Shown: positions 9,007 to 17,389, counted from the stretch's first letter. The stretch: 46,876 nucleotides of DNA from Phycisphaerae bacterium (GCA_030615025.1 JAUXAB010000024.1:1-46876); one strand, 5' to 3'. Notes: a model not told the origin generated them from the sequence alone. Numbers and translations: made by a program.

Positions 9007-10278
9007 ATGGAATTCAAGAAGAAGAAATTGACGAACGGCTTGAATCTGATCGGTGAGGTTAACAAATCCGCCAAATCGGCAGCGGTGGGTTTTTTCGTCA
9101 AAACCGGAGCTCGGGATGAGCCCGAGCAGGTCAACGGCGTGTCACATTTCCTGGAACATATGCTATTCAAAGGCACCGAGAGGCTAAGTGCGCTCGAAGT
9201 CAATGAGGCATTCGACAGAACGGGGACAGAATTCAACGCCGCTACCAGTGAGGAAAATACCGTCTTTTTCGCCAAGGTTTTGCCCGAATATCTAATCGAG
9301 GTAACAAAGCTGTGGATAGAGCTGATGAGGCCGGCCCTTAGAGACGAAGATTTCGATGTTGAAAAAAACGTAATCAAAGAAGAAATTGCAATGTATAAGG
9401 ACCTGCCGAGTTTCGATGTTATGGACAGATGCAGGAGTCTGCACTTCGATGGGCACCCCTGCGGCAATAGTGTTCTGGGCAGTGAAGAAAGCGTCGGCAA
9501 TCTAACCGCTGAACAGATGCGGGGCTATTTTGCCAGGCGTTATGCACCAAATAATATGGTGTTAGCGTGCGCGGGTAATTTTGATTGGGGTCAAATCTGT
9601 TCGATTGTTGAAGAATCCTGCAGCAAGTGGCAAAAACAGGCTGTCGGAAGAAAGCTGGAGCATTGCCCGGGCAGCAAAAAGAAGAAGCGCTTTGAAAAGC
9701 CAAACCTGGCCCGCGAACATATATGCCTGATGAGTCCCGGTGTGCCCGCTCAAGACCCCAGGAGATTCGCCGCTTTACTGTTAGCGGCCATCGTCGGCGA
9801 TGATGTCGGGTCACGATTTTTCTGGGAGCTGGTTGACAAGGCATTGGCAGAAGCAGCAGCGATGCAATTTGGAGCTATGGATGGCACAGGGGTGTTTCAC
9901 AGCTACATCCGCTGCAGCAGTGAAAACGTCACCGAAGTGCTCGATACAATCAAGGGTATTTTCGGCAGTCTCTCAAAAAATGGGATAACCAAAGATGAAT
10001 TAAAAAAGGCAAAAAATAAGATGTTAAGCGCATTGGTAATAAAGAACGAGCTGCCGATGGGCCGGCTGCTTGACCTGGGCTTTAACTGGATATATTTAGA
10101 GCAGTACCGCACCATCGAAGACGATATTAGTGCTATAAGAGCTGTAACTGTCGACGATGTTCATTCGCTAATGGAGCAGTTCAACTTAGGCGATTTCACA
10201 CAACTTTCAATAGGGCCGGCACAAGACAGAGGACAGAGGACAGAAGACAGAGGACAGAAGACAGAGGACAGATTCTGA
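9007..10278 (+). CDS. M16 zinc peptidase, catalytic subunit type
   Basis: A 423-residue M16B-family peptidase. The zinc-binding motif HFLEH is intact (His47, Glu50, His51) and the distal Glu lies in KNVIKEEIAMY near residue 126, a spacing typical of the family. The C-terminal domain is less conserved: the place of the usual Arg/Tyr motif reads FFWELVDKALAEAAAM. Active zinc site here and intact Arg/Tyr segment in the preceding protein suggest the two form a heterodimer. The final residues (QDRGQRTEDRGQKTED) are translated from an ACAGAGGACAGAAG tandem repeat, so the original C-terminus was probably about 18 residues shorter. Confidence 0.9.
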   Translation: MEFKKKKLTNGLNLIGEVNKSAKSAAVGFFVKTGARDEPEQVNGVSHFLEHMLFKGTERLSALEVNEAFDRTGTEFNAATSEENTVFFAKVLPEYLIEVTKLWIELMRPALRDEDFDVEKNVIKEEIAMYKDLPSFDVMDRCRSLHFDGHPCGNSVLGSEESVGNLTAEQMRGYFARRYAPNNMVLACAGNFDWGQICSIVEESCSKWQKQAVGRKLEHCPGSKKKKRFEKPNLAREHICLMSPGVPAQDPRRFAALLLAAIVGDDVGSRFFWELVDKALAEAAAMQFGAMDGTGVFHSYIRCSSENVTEVLDTIKGIFGSLSKNGITKDELKKAKNKMLSALVIKNELPMGRLLDLGFNWIYLEQYRTIEDDISAIRAVTVDDVHSLMEQFNLGDFTQLSIGPAQDRGQRTEDRGQKTEDRF

Positions 10279-10318
10279 TTTGTGATTTCTGACTTCTGAC
10301 TTTTGATTTCTGACCTAT
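10221..10318. repeat. CAGAGGACAGAAGA / GATTTCTGACTT repeats
   Basis: A purine-rich tandem repeat (ACAGAGGACAGA units) forms the last codons of the upstream peptidase gene. It passes into a TGATTTCTGACTTCTGACTT pyrimidine-biased repeat after the stop. The two halves are roughly mirror or inverted in composition. It belongs to the low-complexity spacers seen throughout the window. Confidence 0.7.
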
Positions 10319-10349
10319 TCTGCGAAAAATTGAGCAAGGAGGTAAAGAT

Positions 10350-12113
10350 ATGAGCAATCAAACAAGAAGAGAGTTTCTTAAGACAGCAGGCTTTGTAGTG
10401 ACTTCGGCGGGTATGGTATCGATATTGCCTGGCTGCGCGGGCATAAGCCAAGGGATGAGGCCGCAAGGAAAGCGGCCAAATGTCGTTTTGGTCATAACGG
10501 ATGACCAGGGCTACGGTGACATAGCCTGCCATGGGAATCCGGTTATCCAAACCCCTAATCTTGATCGGCTGCATAGTCAGAGTATTCGCCTGACGGATTT
10601 CCACGTCGACCCGACCTGCTCGCCCACACGTTCGGCCCTGATGACCGGGCGTTATTCGTCACGGACGGGTGTGTGGCATACAATTATGGGCCGGTCGCTT
10701 CTGTGCAAAGACGAAGTGACGATGGCGGACGTCTTCTCGGCCAGCGGCTATCGCACGGGCATCTTCGGCAAGTGGCACCTCGGCGACAACTACCCATTCC
10801 GGCCACAGGACCGGGGCTTCGGCGAAGTGCTAATCCACGGCGGAGGCGGGGTCGGGCAGGGCCCGGACTACTGGGGCAACGATTACTTCGACGACACTTA
10901 CTTCCATAACGGCAAGCCGGAAAAATTTGGGGGCTACTGCACCGACGTGTGGTTCGATGGGGCGATAGAATTCATCGAAGCTAATAAAGACCGGCCTTTC
11001 TTCTGTTACATACCAACCAACGCACCGCACGGCCCATACAATATTGCCGACGAATACATTAAGCCGTACCTTGACAAAGGTCTGCCGGAAAAACAGGCCA
11101 GGTTCTACGGTATGATAACCAATATAGACGATAATATGGCCTGGCTGATGCATCGATTGGGGGAACTGGGCCTGGAGGAAAATACCATTCTGATCTTTAT
11201 GACTGACAACGGGACCTCGGGCGGCGGTTACAGTGCCGGGATGCGCGGCAAAAAGGGCTCAGAATACGATGGCGGCCATCGCGTGCCATGTTTTATACGC
11301 TGGCCCGGTGGTGGAATCGGCGGCGGGCGGGACATCGACCAGCTCGCGGCACACATCGACCTGCTGCCAACTCTAATCAAGCTTTGCGGATTGAAGAAAC
11401 CGGGAGCAGTGAAGTTTGATGGCGCTATTCTTTTGCCTTTGCTGACGGGTGAGGCCAAGGACTGGCCTGACCGTACGCTGCTTGTGCACTCGCAGCGCAT
11501 CGAGCATCCGGAGAAGTGGCGTAAGAGCGCGGTCATGACCGAGCGGTGGCGGCTGGTCAATGGCAAAGAGCTTTACGATATAAAGGCCGACCCCGCCCAA
11601 AAGAACGACATCGCGGGCAAACATTCCAACATCGTTGAGAAACTGCGCGAGGCCTACGAAGACTGGTGGGCCGACATTTCGAAGCGCTTCGATGAGTACT
11701 GTGAGATTATCATCGGCTCGAACGAAGAGAATCCGTGCCGACTGATGTCTCATGAGTGGCACAGCCCGAACCCAGCGTGGAGCCAGTGGGCTGTGCGTAA
11801 CGGCAGCAAGGCCAACGGTTTCTGGGCGGTGGAGGTGGCGCGTGGCGGCACATACGAGTTCGGCCTGCGGCGTTGGCCGACCGAGGTCGATAAGCCCATC
11901 AACGCTGCCATTGCCGGCGGTAAGGCCATTGGCGCAACCAAGGCGAGGCTGAAGATTGCAGATGTGGATACAACCAAGCCGATTCCCAAAGATGCACATG
12001 CGGTAACGTTCCGGGTACAACTCAAGGCCGGCAAGACACGCCTGCAAACATGGTTTACGGATGAGGCGGGCGGGTCCCGCGGTGCATATTATGTCTATGT
12101 GAAACGTTTATAA
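10350..12113 (+). CDS. Tat-exported lipoprotein sulfatase (first of three)
   Basis: A 587-residue family S1 sulfatase. The start ATG follows AAGGAGG at about 10335-10341. The N-terminus carries a Tat motif (RREFLK, residues 6-11) and a lipobox ILPGC (Cys 29), so it should be exported folded and lipid-anchored. DDQGYGD at 51-57 supplies calcium ligands. CSPTRSALMTGR from Cys90 is the formylglycine motif, with Cys as the modified residue, so a sulfatase-maturating enzyme is needed; none is in the window. A beta-rich extension of about 130 residues follows the catalytic domain. Substrate cannot be read from sequence; sulfated polysaccharide is a reasonable guess. The next gene starts one base after this stop. 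Confidence 0.93.
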   Translation: MSNQTRREFLKTAGFVVTSAGMVSILPGCAGISQGMRPQGKRPNVVLVITDDQGYGDIACHGNPVIQTPNLDRLHSQSIRLTDFHVDPTCSPTRSALMTGRYSSRTGVWHTIMGRSLLCKDEVTMADVFSASGYRTGIFGKWHLGDNYPFRPQDRGFGEVLIHGGGGVGQGPDYWGNDYFDDTYFHNGKPEKFGGYCTDVWFDGAIEFIEANKDRPFFCYIPTNAPHGPYNIADEYIKPYLDKGLPEKQARFYGMITNIDDNMAWLMHRLGELGLEENTILIFMTDNGTSGGGYSAGMRGKKGSEYDGGHRVPCFIRWPGGGIGGGRDIDQLAAHIDLLPTLIKLCGLKKPGAVKFDGAILLPLLTGEAKDWPDRTLLVHSQRIEHPEKWRKSAVMTERWRLVNGKELYDIKADPAQKNDIAGKHSNIVEKLREAYEDWWADISKRFDEYCEIIIGSNEENPCRLMSHEWHSPNPAWSQWAVRNGSKANGFWAVEVARGGTYEFGLRRWPTEVDKPINAAIAGGKAIGATKARLKIADVDTTKPIPKDAHAVTFRVQLKAGKTRLQTWFTDEAGGSRGAYYVYVKRL

Positions 12114-12114
12114 A

Positions 12115-13947
12115 ATGGACGTACAAACAAGAAGAGAATTTTTGAAAACAGTCGGCTCGGTAGCAGCTTCCGGTTGTACGTTATCTGTACTGCCGGGCTG
12201 TGCCAGTACAAGACAAGTTGTAGGGTCAGAAAAAAAGCGGCCGAACGTTATTCTGGTGATGACCGATGACCAGGGCTGGGGTGACGTGCGCTCGCACGGC
12301 AACGACAAAATCGATACGCCGGTGATGGATAGACTCGCTGCCGACGGAGCTCGCTTTGAGCGGTTTTTCGTTAGCCCTCTCTGCGCCCCGACCCGGGCCA
12401 GTCTGCTGACCGGCCGCTACTACTTACGCACCGGCACGCATGGCGTGACACGGGGCCGTGAGAACATGCGCAGTGAGGAAGTTACAATCGCCGAGGCGCT
12501 TAGGCAGGCCGGCTACGTAACAGGCTGCTTCGGCAAATGGCACAATGGCGCGCATTATCCTTATCATCCCAACGGGCAAGGCTTCGATGAGTTCTTCGGC
12601 TTCTGCTGCGGACACTGGAACAACTACTTCGATACCACGCTCGAACACAATGGCCAGCCCGTCAAAACAAAAGGTTATATCAGTGACGTTTTTACCAACG
12701 CGGCGATAGAGTTCATTGAAAACAATAAAAGCCGTCCGTTTTTCTGCTATGTACCCTACAACGCCCCGCATTCTCCGTTCCAGGTGCTGGACCACTACTT
12801 CGAGAAGTACAAGAATCGCGGGCTTGACGACAAACTCGCCTGCATCTATGGGATGTGTGAAAATATCGACGATAACATCGGCCGGATTCTGAAGCGCCTC
12901 GATGAACTGAAACTGAGCGACAACACGATAGTCTTATTCCTGACAGATAATGGCCCTAACTCCGAACGGTACAACGGCGGTATGAAAGGCCGCAAGGGCA
13001 GCGTTCACGAAGGCGGCGCGCGCGTGCCTCTTTTCATCCGCTGGCCGGGACATATTCAGCCGGGCACCAACGTCACCCAGATAGCAGCCGACATCGATAT
13101 CTTTGCTACAATCGTCGAGCTGTGTAGTGTGCGTATGCCGAAAACATTGCCCCAGGATGGCGTCAGCCTTGTGCCGCTGCTCAAAGGTGAAACTGCGAGC
13201 TGGCCCGACCGGATGATATTTACATTCAGATGTCCCGGAGGGCGGATATCAAGAATCACCGGAGCAGTTCGCACGCAGCGCTGGCGGGCCGTCAAAGCCG
13301 GTAAACGCTGGGAACTGTACGATATGATAACCGACCCGGGCCAGAAGAAGAATGTCTCGAAAGAATACCCAAAGATTGTTGAGAAGCTTAGCGCCGCTTA
13401 CGAAGTGTCTTCCAAGGATGTAACCAAGGCCGGTTTCGAGCCTCTTCCGATTCACATCGGCCACCCGCAATGGCCTGTTGTCGTGTTGCCCGGCCATGAA
13501 GCCTATCTGGAACCTCCTTCCAAAAAGGGAATCAGCTACAAGGGCCGTGCCGGCTGGGCCAATGACTGGGTCACCAACTGGACCACCACCGAGGCGTATC
13601 CCTGGTGGGAAGTTGAAGTAGTCCGAACTGGCCGTTTTGAAGTAACACTGATGTATATCTGTTCAAAGGAAAACGTCGGTGTGAAAGTGATAGTGGAGAT
13701 AGGCGGCAAAAGTTTGGAAGGAGTGGTGAGCAGAGCACATAACCCTGACCCCATCCCCAGTCCCGACCGCGTCCGGCGCGGTGAAGTCTACGAAAAAATC
13801 TGGGCACCACTGACTCTCGGTACTGTTGAGCTGAGCAAGCAGCGAACGACTCTTTGCGTGAAAGCTCTGGAGATTCCGGGGAATAAGGCGTTCGACCTTA
13901 AGGCGGTGCGATTGCGAGGGTTGCGTCGCCGTGCCGGCGACGGCTAA
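12115..13947 (+). CDS. Tat-exported lipoprotein sulfatase (second of three)
   Basis: A 610-residue S1-family sulfatase, paralogous to the preceding gene. RREFLK at 6-11, lipobox VLPGC (Cys 29), DDQGWGD at 51-57 and the formylglycine motif from Cys90 (CAPTRASLLTGR) fall at the same positions. The ATG is one base after the upstream TAA, so translation is probably coupled. The catalytic fold is followed by a C-terminal beta-rich module (about 470-605) that differs from the first paralog and may bind carbohydrate. Tandem duplication followed by divergence is the simplest origin. Substrate is unknown. Confidence 0.93.
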   Translation: MDVQTRREFLKTVGSVAASGCTLSVLPGCASTRQVVGSEKKRPNVILVMTDDQGWGDVRSHGNDKIDTPVMDRLAADGARFERFFVSPLCAPTRASLLTGRYYLRTGTHGVTRGRENMRSEEVTIAEALRQAGYVTGCFGKWHNGAHYPYHPNGQGFDEFFGFCCGHWNNYFDTTLEHNGQPVKTKGYISDVFTNAAIEFIENNKSRPFFCYVPYNAPHSPFQVLDHYFEKYKNRGLDDKLACIYGMCENIDDNIGRILKRLDELKLSDNTIVLFLTDNGPNSERYNGGMKGRKGSVHEGGARVPLFIRWPGHIQPGTNVTQIAADIDIFATIVELCSVRMPKTLPQDGVSLVPLLKGETASWPDRMIFTFRCPGGRISRITGAVRTQRWRAVKAGKRWELYDMITDPGQKKNVSKEYPKIVEKLSAAYEVSSKDVTKAGFEPLPIHIGHPQWPVVVLPGHEAYLEPPSKKGISYKGRAGWANDWVTNWTTTEAYPWWEVEVVRTGRFEVTLMYICSKENVGVKVIVEIGGKSLEGVVSRAHNPDPIPSPDRVRRGEVYEKIWAPLTLGTVELSKQRTTLCVKALEIPGNKAFDLKAVRLRGLRRRAGDG

Positions 13948-13958
13948 ACAAAGGAAAA

Positions 13959-13977
13959 CCCGCAGTAAAACTGCGGG
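13959..13977. terminator. 7-bp hairpin after second sulfatase
   Basis: CCCGCAG, loop TAAAA, CTGCGGG form a perfect stem 12 bases after the stop. There is no T-run on the plus strand, so intrinsic termination would be weak there. Read on the minus strand the stem is followed by TTTTCC. It may be a processing or attenuation stem between the second and third sulfatase genes. Confidence 0.35.
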
Positions 13978-13992
13978 CTAAATATGAGATTG

Positions 13993-14032
13993 CTTAGCTC
14001 CGCTCGCAATGACGGGAGCGGAGCTAAGGAGG
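13993..14032 (+). promoter_or_regulatory. 13-bp inverted repeat covering a ribosome site
   Basis: CTTAGCTCCGCTC (13993-14005) and GAGCGGAGCTAAG (14016-14028) form a perfect 13-bp stem with a 10-base loop. The second arm runs into the Shine-Dalgarno sequence AAGGAGG (14026-14032) of the third sulfatase gene at ATG 14041. In RNA the stem would partly occupy the ribosome site, so it could reduce translation. It may equally be an inserted repeat that happened to provide the site. Confidence 0.45.
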
Positions 14033-14040
14033 ACCAAAAA

Positions 14041-15489
14041 ATGAGTATCTTCGATTATACGCGACGTGATTTTTTGAAAGCGACGGGGCTTGGTGCGGCT
14101 TCGCTGGCAATGTCGGGCTGTGTTAGTACGGGCCAAATGATGGGGAGGCAAAGAAAACGGCCCAACATCCTTGTCTTCTTCACCGACGACCAACGTTTCG
14201 ACACAATCGGCGCGCTGGGCAACGACCATATCATTACGCCTAACATAGACTCGCTGGTGCGCAACGGCACGACCTTCACCAACGCCTATATTATGGGGTC
14301 GATGAGCGGGGCGGTGTGTGTACCCAGCCGCGCTATGCTGATGAGCGGCCGAACCTTGTTCGGTCTTGAGGGCACAGGGAAGACAATTCCGGAAAAGCAT
14401 CGGACTCTGCCCGAAGTCCTGCAGAAGGCCGGATACACCACATTTCACACGGGCAAGTGGCACCAGGACAAAAAAACGTTCGCCCGGTGTTTCTCGACGG
14501 GGGCCAAGATCTTCTTAGGCGGTATGGGCAACCATTGGGAGGTCCCGGTAAACGATTTCGACCCCATCGGGAATTACCCGAGACACCGGCGGTACAAGGG
14601 TGATAAGCATTCCAGCGAGCTGTTCAGCGACGCGGCGATCCGGTTCCTGCGCGACTACAAGGACGAGGCGCCCTTCTTCGTTTATGTCGCGTACACGGCA
14701 CCGCATGACCCGCGGCAGGCACCTGAGAAGTACCAGCAGATGTACAATCCTGAGGAGATTGCCCTTCCGAAGAATTTTCTGCCTGAGCATCCGTTTGATA
14801 ACGGTGAGATGAAAATCCGTGACGAAAAACTGGCTTCGTGGCCACGAACGCCGAAGGAAATCCGCAGACATATCGCCGACTACTACGCCATAATTACGCA
14901 CGTGGACGCGCAAATCGGACGGGTGCTTAGTGCGCTGAAGGAAACAGGGCAGGCCAAGAACACGATTATCGTTTTGGCCGGGGACAACGGCCTGGCTGTA
15001 GGCCGACACGGCCTGATGGGAAAGCAGAACCTCTACGAGCACAGCGTACACGTGCCCTTGATTATAAGCGGGGCGAGCATTCCAAAGGGCCAAAAACGCC
15101 ACGCCTTCTGCTACCTGCTGGACGTCTTCCCCACCCTCTGTGACCTGACCGGCGTGCCGATTCCCGGTTCGGTGGAGGGCAAAAGTCTTGCTCCCCTTAT
15201 CCGGGGCCGAAAGAGTAAGGTACGGGGCACTCTCTTTTTTGCATACAAGGATGTTCAAAGAGGCGTTCGTGACAAGCGTTACAAACTTATCGAGTACAAG
15301 GTCAAAGACAAAAGGACAACTCAGCTCTTCGACCTGGAATTAGATCCCTGGGAGCTCAATAACCTGGCGGACAACCCGGCATACGCTGCACACCTGAAAC
15401 GCTTGCGCAAGGAGCTTCTGAGGTGGAAAGAGGAACTGGGCGACAGCAGTAAGTTCTGGCAGAACTATGACGCAGAAACTAAAAGCTAA
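14041..15489 (+). CDS. Tat-exported lipoprotein sulfatase (third of three)
   Basis: A 482-residue S1-family sulfatase. ATG 14041 is chosen because AAGGAGG precedes it by nine bases and it begins the export signal; the longer frame from 13984 translates a palindromic repeat. Tat motif TRRDFLK (7-13), lipobox AMSGC (Cys 27), metal ligands FTDDQ (47-51), formylglycine motif from Cys93 (CVPSRAMLMSGR), and TGKWHQDK further on. It is shorter than the two upstream sulfatases and lacks their C-terminal modules. Its sequence (ALGNDHIITPNIDSL) resembles the iduronate- or choline-sulfatase-like groups, so it probably acts on a different linkage. Confidence 0.93.
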   Translation: MSIFDYTRRDFLKATGLGAASLAMSGCVSTGQMMGRQRKRPNILVFFTDDQRFDTIGALGNDHIITPNIDSLVRNGTTFTNAYIMGSMSGAVCVPSRAMLMSGRTLFGLEGTGKTIPEKHRTLPEVLQKAGYTTFHTGKWHQDKKTFARCFSTGAKIFLGGMGNHWEVPVNDFDPIGNYPRHRRYKGDKHSSELFSDAAIRFLRDYKDEAPFFVYVAYTAPHDPRQAPEKYQQMYNPEEIALPKNFLPEHPFDNGEMKIRDEKLASWPRTPKEIRRHIADYYAIITHVDAQIGRVLSALKETGQAKNTIIVLAGDNGLAVGRHGLMGKQNLYEHSVHVPLIISGASIPKGQKRHAFCYLLDVFPTLCDLTGVPIPGSVEGKSLAPLIRGRKSKVRGTLFFAYKDVQRGVRDKRYKLIEYKVKDKRTTQLFDLELDPWELNNLADNPAYAAHLKRLRKELLRWKEELGDSSKFWQNYDAETKS

Positions 15490-15673
15490 AAGTGTAAAAC
15501 TATTCAATACCACAATTACTTCGATTTTCACTTTTTATGCTGCTGACCTCGAAAGTTAGACGTGGCGATTGTGGGAAGTACCAAATGTGTCGACGGGTGG
15601 ACAGTTGTATTTTCTTCTTGAATAATTGCGACCATCCGGTTACAACAAGGAAGTGTTAAGGGAGATTATAGTA

Positions 15674-16204
15674 GTGAGTAACGTCAATAGTGATGAACAA
15701 TTTGATGCTGATACCGTGCAACGCAAAGCAGATATTCTTCGCGCACGAGATATAATACCGCCATACAAGAACATAACACGGCAGGAACCAGATTCGCAAC
15801 AAACAGGCAAAAACGAGACCCGCCCCCCTGCCGAGCCAAAGACATCGGTTGTAAAAGAACTCGGCCACGGCAATGTCCCTGAGACGCGGTCAGAACAGGT
15901 AAAACCAGTTGAAGATATACCGGCGGTACCCACAAAGACGGAGCAGCAAAAAAGCGAAATACCGAAATTCGACCTCGCTAAAGAGATTATGGCCGAGCAG
16001 CGAAGAATCACCGCAGTAAGAAGAAAAGCCCCCGGCCAAAAAGATGAAGCTCAGAGGCAGAAGCAGAAAGCTGAGTCGGCTGGCTATACAATTGGACAAC
16101 CGTTGCCGGCGCTGCCAGAACAAAAACAAATCGTTGCTGAGATTGTAGCAAGGGATATTGAAAGACTGTGCAAGGGAGGTACTTCGAGCCTCCGTAACTG
16201 GTAA
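15674..16204 (+). CDS. Unrecognised charged, probably disordered protein
   Basis: I do not recognise this protein. From GTG 15674, with AAGGGAG about nine bases upstream, it has 176 residues; an in-frame ATG at 15626 would add 16. It is rich in Lys, Glu, Gln and Pro, has no signal peptide, membrane segment or Cys motif, and reads as mostly disordered with a helical C-terminal stretch (QIVAEIVARDIERLCKGG). The last residues (LRNW) and the stop codon lie in the first copies of the TAACTGG tandem array, so the natural C-terminus may have been overwritten. It stands alone between the sulfatases and tRNA-Ser. Confidence 0.5.
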   Translation: MSNVNSDEQFDADTVQRKADILRARDIIPPYKNITRQEPDSQQTGKNETRPPAEPKTSVVKELGHGNVPETRSEQVKPVEDIPAVPTKTEQQKSEIPKFDLAKEIMAEQRRITAVRRKAPGQKDEAQRQKQKAESAGYTIGQPLPALPEQKQIVAEIVARDIERLCKGGTSSLRNW

Positions 16205-16385
16205 CTGGTAACTGGTAATTGGTAACTGGTAATTGGTAACTGGTAATTGGTAACTGGTAATTGGTAACTGGTAATTGGTAACTGGTAATTGGTAACTGGT
16301 AATTGGTAGCTGGTAATTGGTAGCTGGTAATTGGTAGCTGGTAATTGGTAGCTGGTAATTGGTAGCTGGTAACTGGTAATTGGTT
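16194..16385. repeat. 7/14-bp tandem array (TAACTGG/TAATTGG)
   Basis: About 27 head-to-tail copies of a 7-bp unit alternating between TAACTGG and TAATTGG (14-bp higher-order unit), shifting to TAGCTGG/TAATTGG in the second half. There are no spacers, so it is not a CRISPR. It begins inside the 3' end of the preceding coding region and ends about 50 bases before tRNA-Ser. The block shift from TAACTGG to TAGCTGG suggests expansion by slippage or unequal exchange. Confidence 0.95.
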
Positions 16386-16435
16386 ATCTTCTTGCAATAC
16401 GGACTTGTACAAGGTAGATTACTACAAAATTATTC

Positions 16436-16526
16436 GGAGAGGTGGCCGAGTGGCTGAAGGCAACGGTTTGCTAAACCGTCGTAGGGGTATAAGCCTCTAC
16501 CGCGGGTTCGAATCCCGCCCTCTCCG
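16436..16526 (+). tRNA. tRNA-Ser (anticodon GCT)
   Basis: A 91-nt class II tRNA. The acceptor stem GGAGAGG (16436-16442) pairs with CCTCTCC (16519-16525) with discriminator G. The D-arm is GGCCGAGTGGCTGAAGGC. The anticodon stem ACGGT/ACCGT encloses loop TTGCTAA with anticodon GCT. A long variable arm follows (GTAGGGGTATAAGCCTCTAC), then the T-arm CGGGTTCGAATCCCG. No CCA is encoded. It should read AGC and AGU serine codons. A recombinase remnant lies directly downstream, consistent with past use of this gene as an integration site. Confidence 0.95.
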
Positions 16527-16690
16527 TTACGTCGGATAGGGACGCTACAAGTTCTCGTGCTTCAGGGACTCGTAGCGTTCTCTCGATTTTTGACTCGCCC
16601 ATTGCCCTCAAATTGCCCTCAAGCGTAGAAGGTTCCGCACCGTCAGAAGCCATTGTCCCATCTGATTTTGCCAATGCCATCATTGCCTGG

Positions 16691-17332
16691 TGACTGTCCT
16701 TAGATTCCATAGTTGCGCTGTTCAGCAATGGCATTAAAGATTTCAAATCATATATCCGTGCTTGGTTAAAGGTTCAGCACAAACATGGTGAACGTTTCAT
16801 ACAGGCATGTCTGGACAGGGGTAATAGTCCTGCTACCGCAAGCAAGAAAATTAGTGGTCTAAGAAGGCTATTTCAATTAGCAGTCGAACGAGGCCGGTTA
16901 GAAGAAAACCCGTTTTTACGAGTTCGCCACCTCAAAGTTCCCCGGCGGAAAGTCCATGTTAATAGCGATGAACAATGCGGTCGGTTGATAAAAGCAGCCA
17001 GGGAGCCCCCGCTGCTTCGGTTTGCGAAGCAAAACGGCGGGGGTCGGGAAGGTGGTGTTGATTGGGAGTTGCTGATTATCCTTGCCCTCTGTACCGGTAT
17101 GCGACGTGGAGAGTTACTGAACACTACCTGGAGAGACATAGACTAATGGCTATCTGCAGGTTTGACAGAATATGATGTGATGAACTTGGCAGGGCATGCT
17201 GATTTCGAGACAACTCGTAGGTTCTATCTTGCTGTTCGCGAAGATTTGTTGCAGCGTGCTCGCATAGCAACTGCGGCTGCAATGAATGTGAGTTTTGGCA
17301 CACATTTGACACGCACCCCCTTTGCGACCTAA
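16691..17332 (+). pseudogene. Tyrosine recombinase (phage integrase) remnant
   Basis: One plus-strand frame translates to an integrase-like protein broken by an internal deletion and stop. The core-binding part contains GNSPATASKKISGLRRLFQL and VERGRLEENPF. The catalytic domain begins with LALCTGMRRGELL carrying the box I Arg, then TTWRDID and TAA at 17144-17146. Downstream in the same frame comes the family C-terminus, LAGHADFETTRRFYLA, with the late His and the Tyr, ending at TAA 17330-17332. The intervening segment with the Lys and HxxR box is missing. No start codon is evident. A 38-base palindrome (17006-17043) appears inserted in frame. It follows tRNA-Ser, as expected for the integrase of an element that used its 3' end. 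Confidence 0.85.
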
Positions 17333-17389
17333 AAAGGGATTGACAGCATGTATAGCAAGTTGCTATATTACAACAAGTTAAACATTGAG

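Noticed and set aside
16194-16385. CRISPR array
   Set aside because: Units are 7 bp, contiguous and without unique spacers, and no cas gene is near.
16471-16746. 91-residue minus-strand open frame over tRNA-Ser
   Set aside because: Its C-terminal part is the antisense translation of tRNA-Ser, a well-known false gene, and the rest shows no domain.
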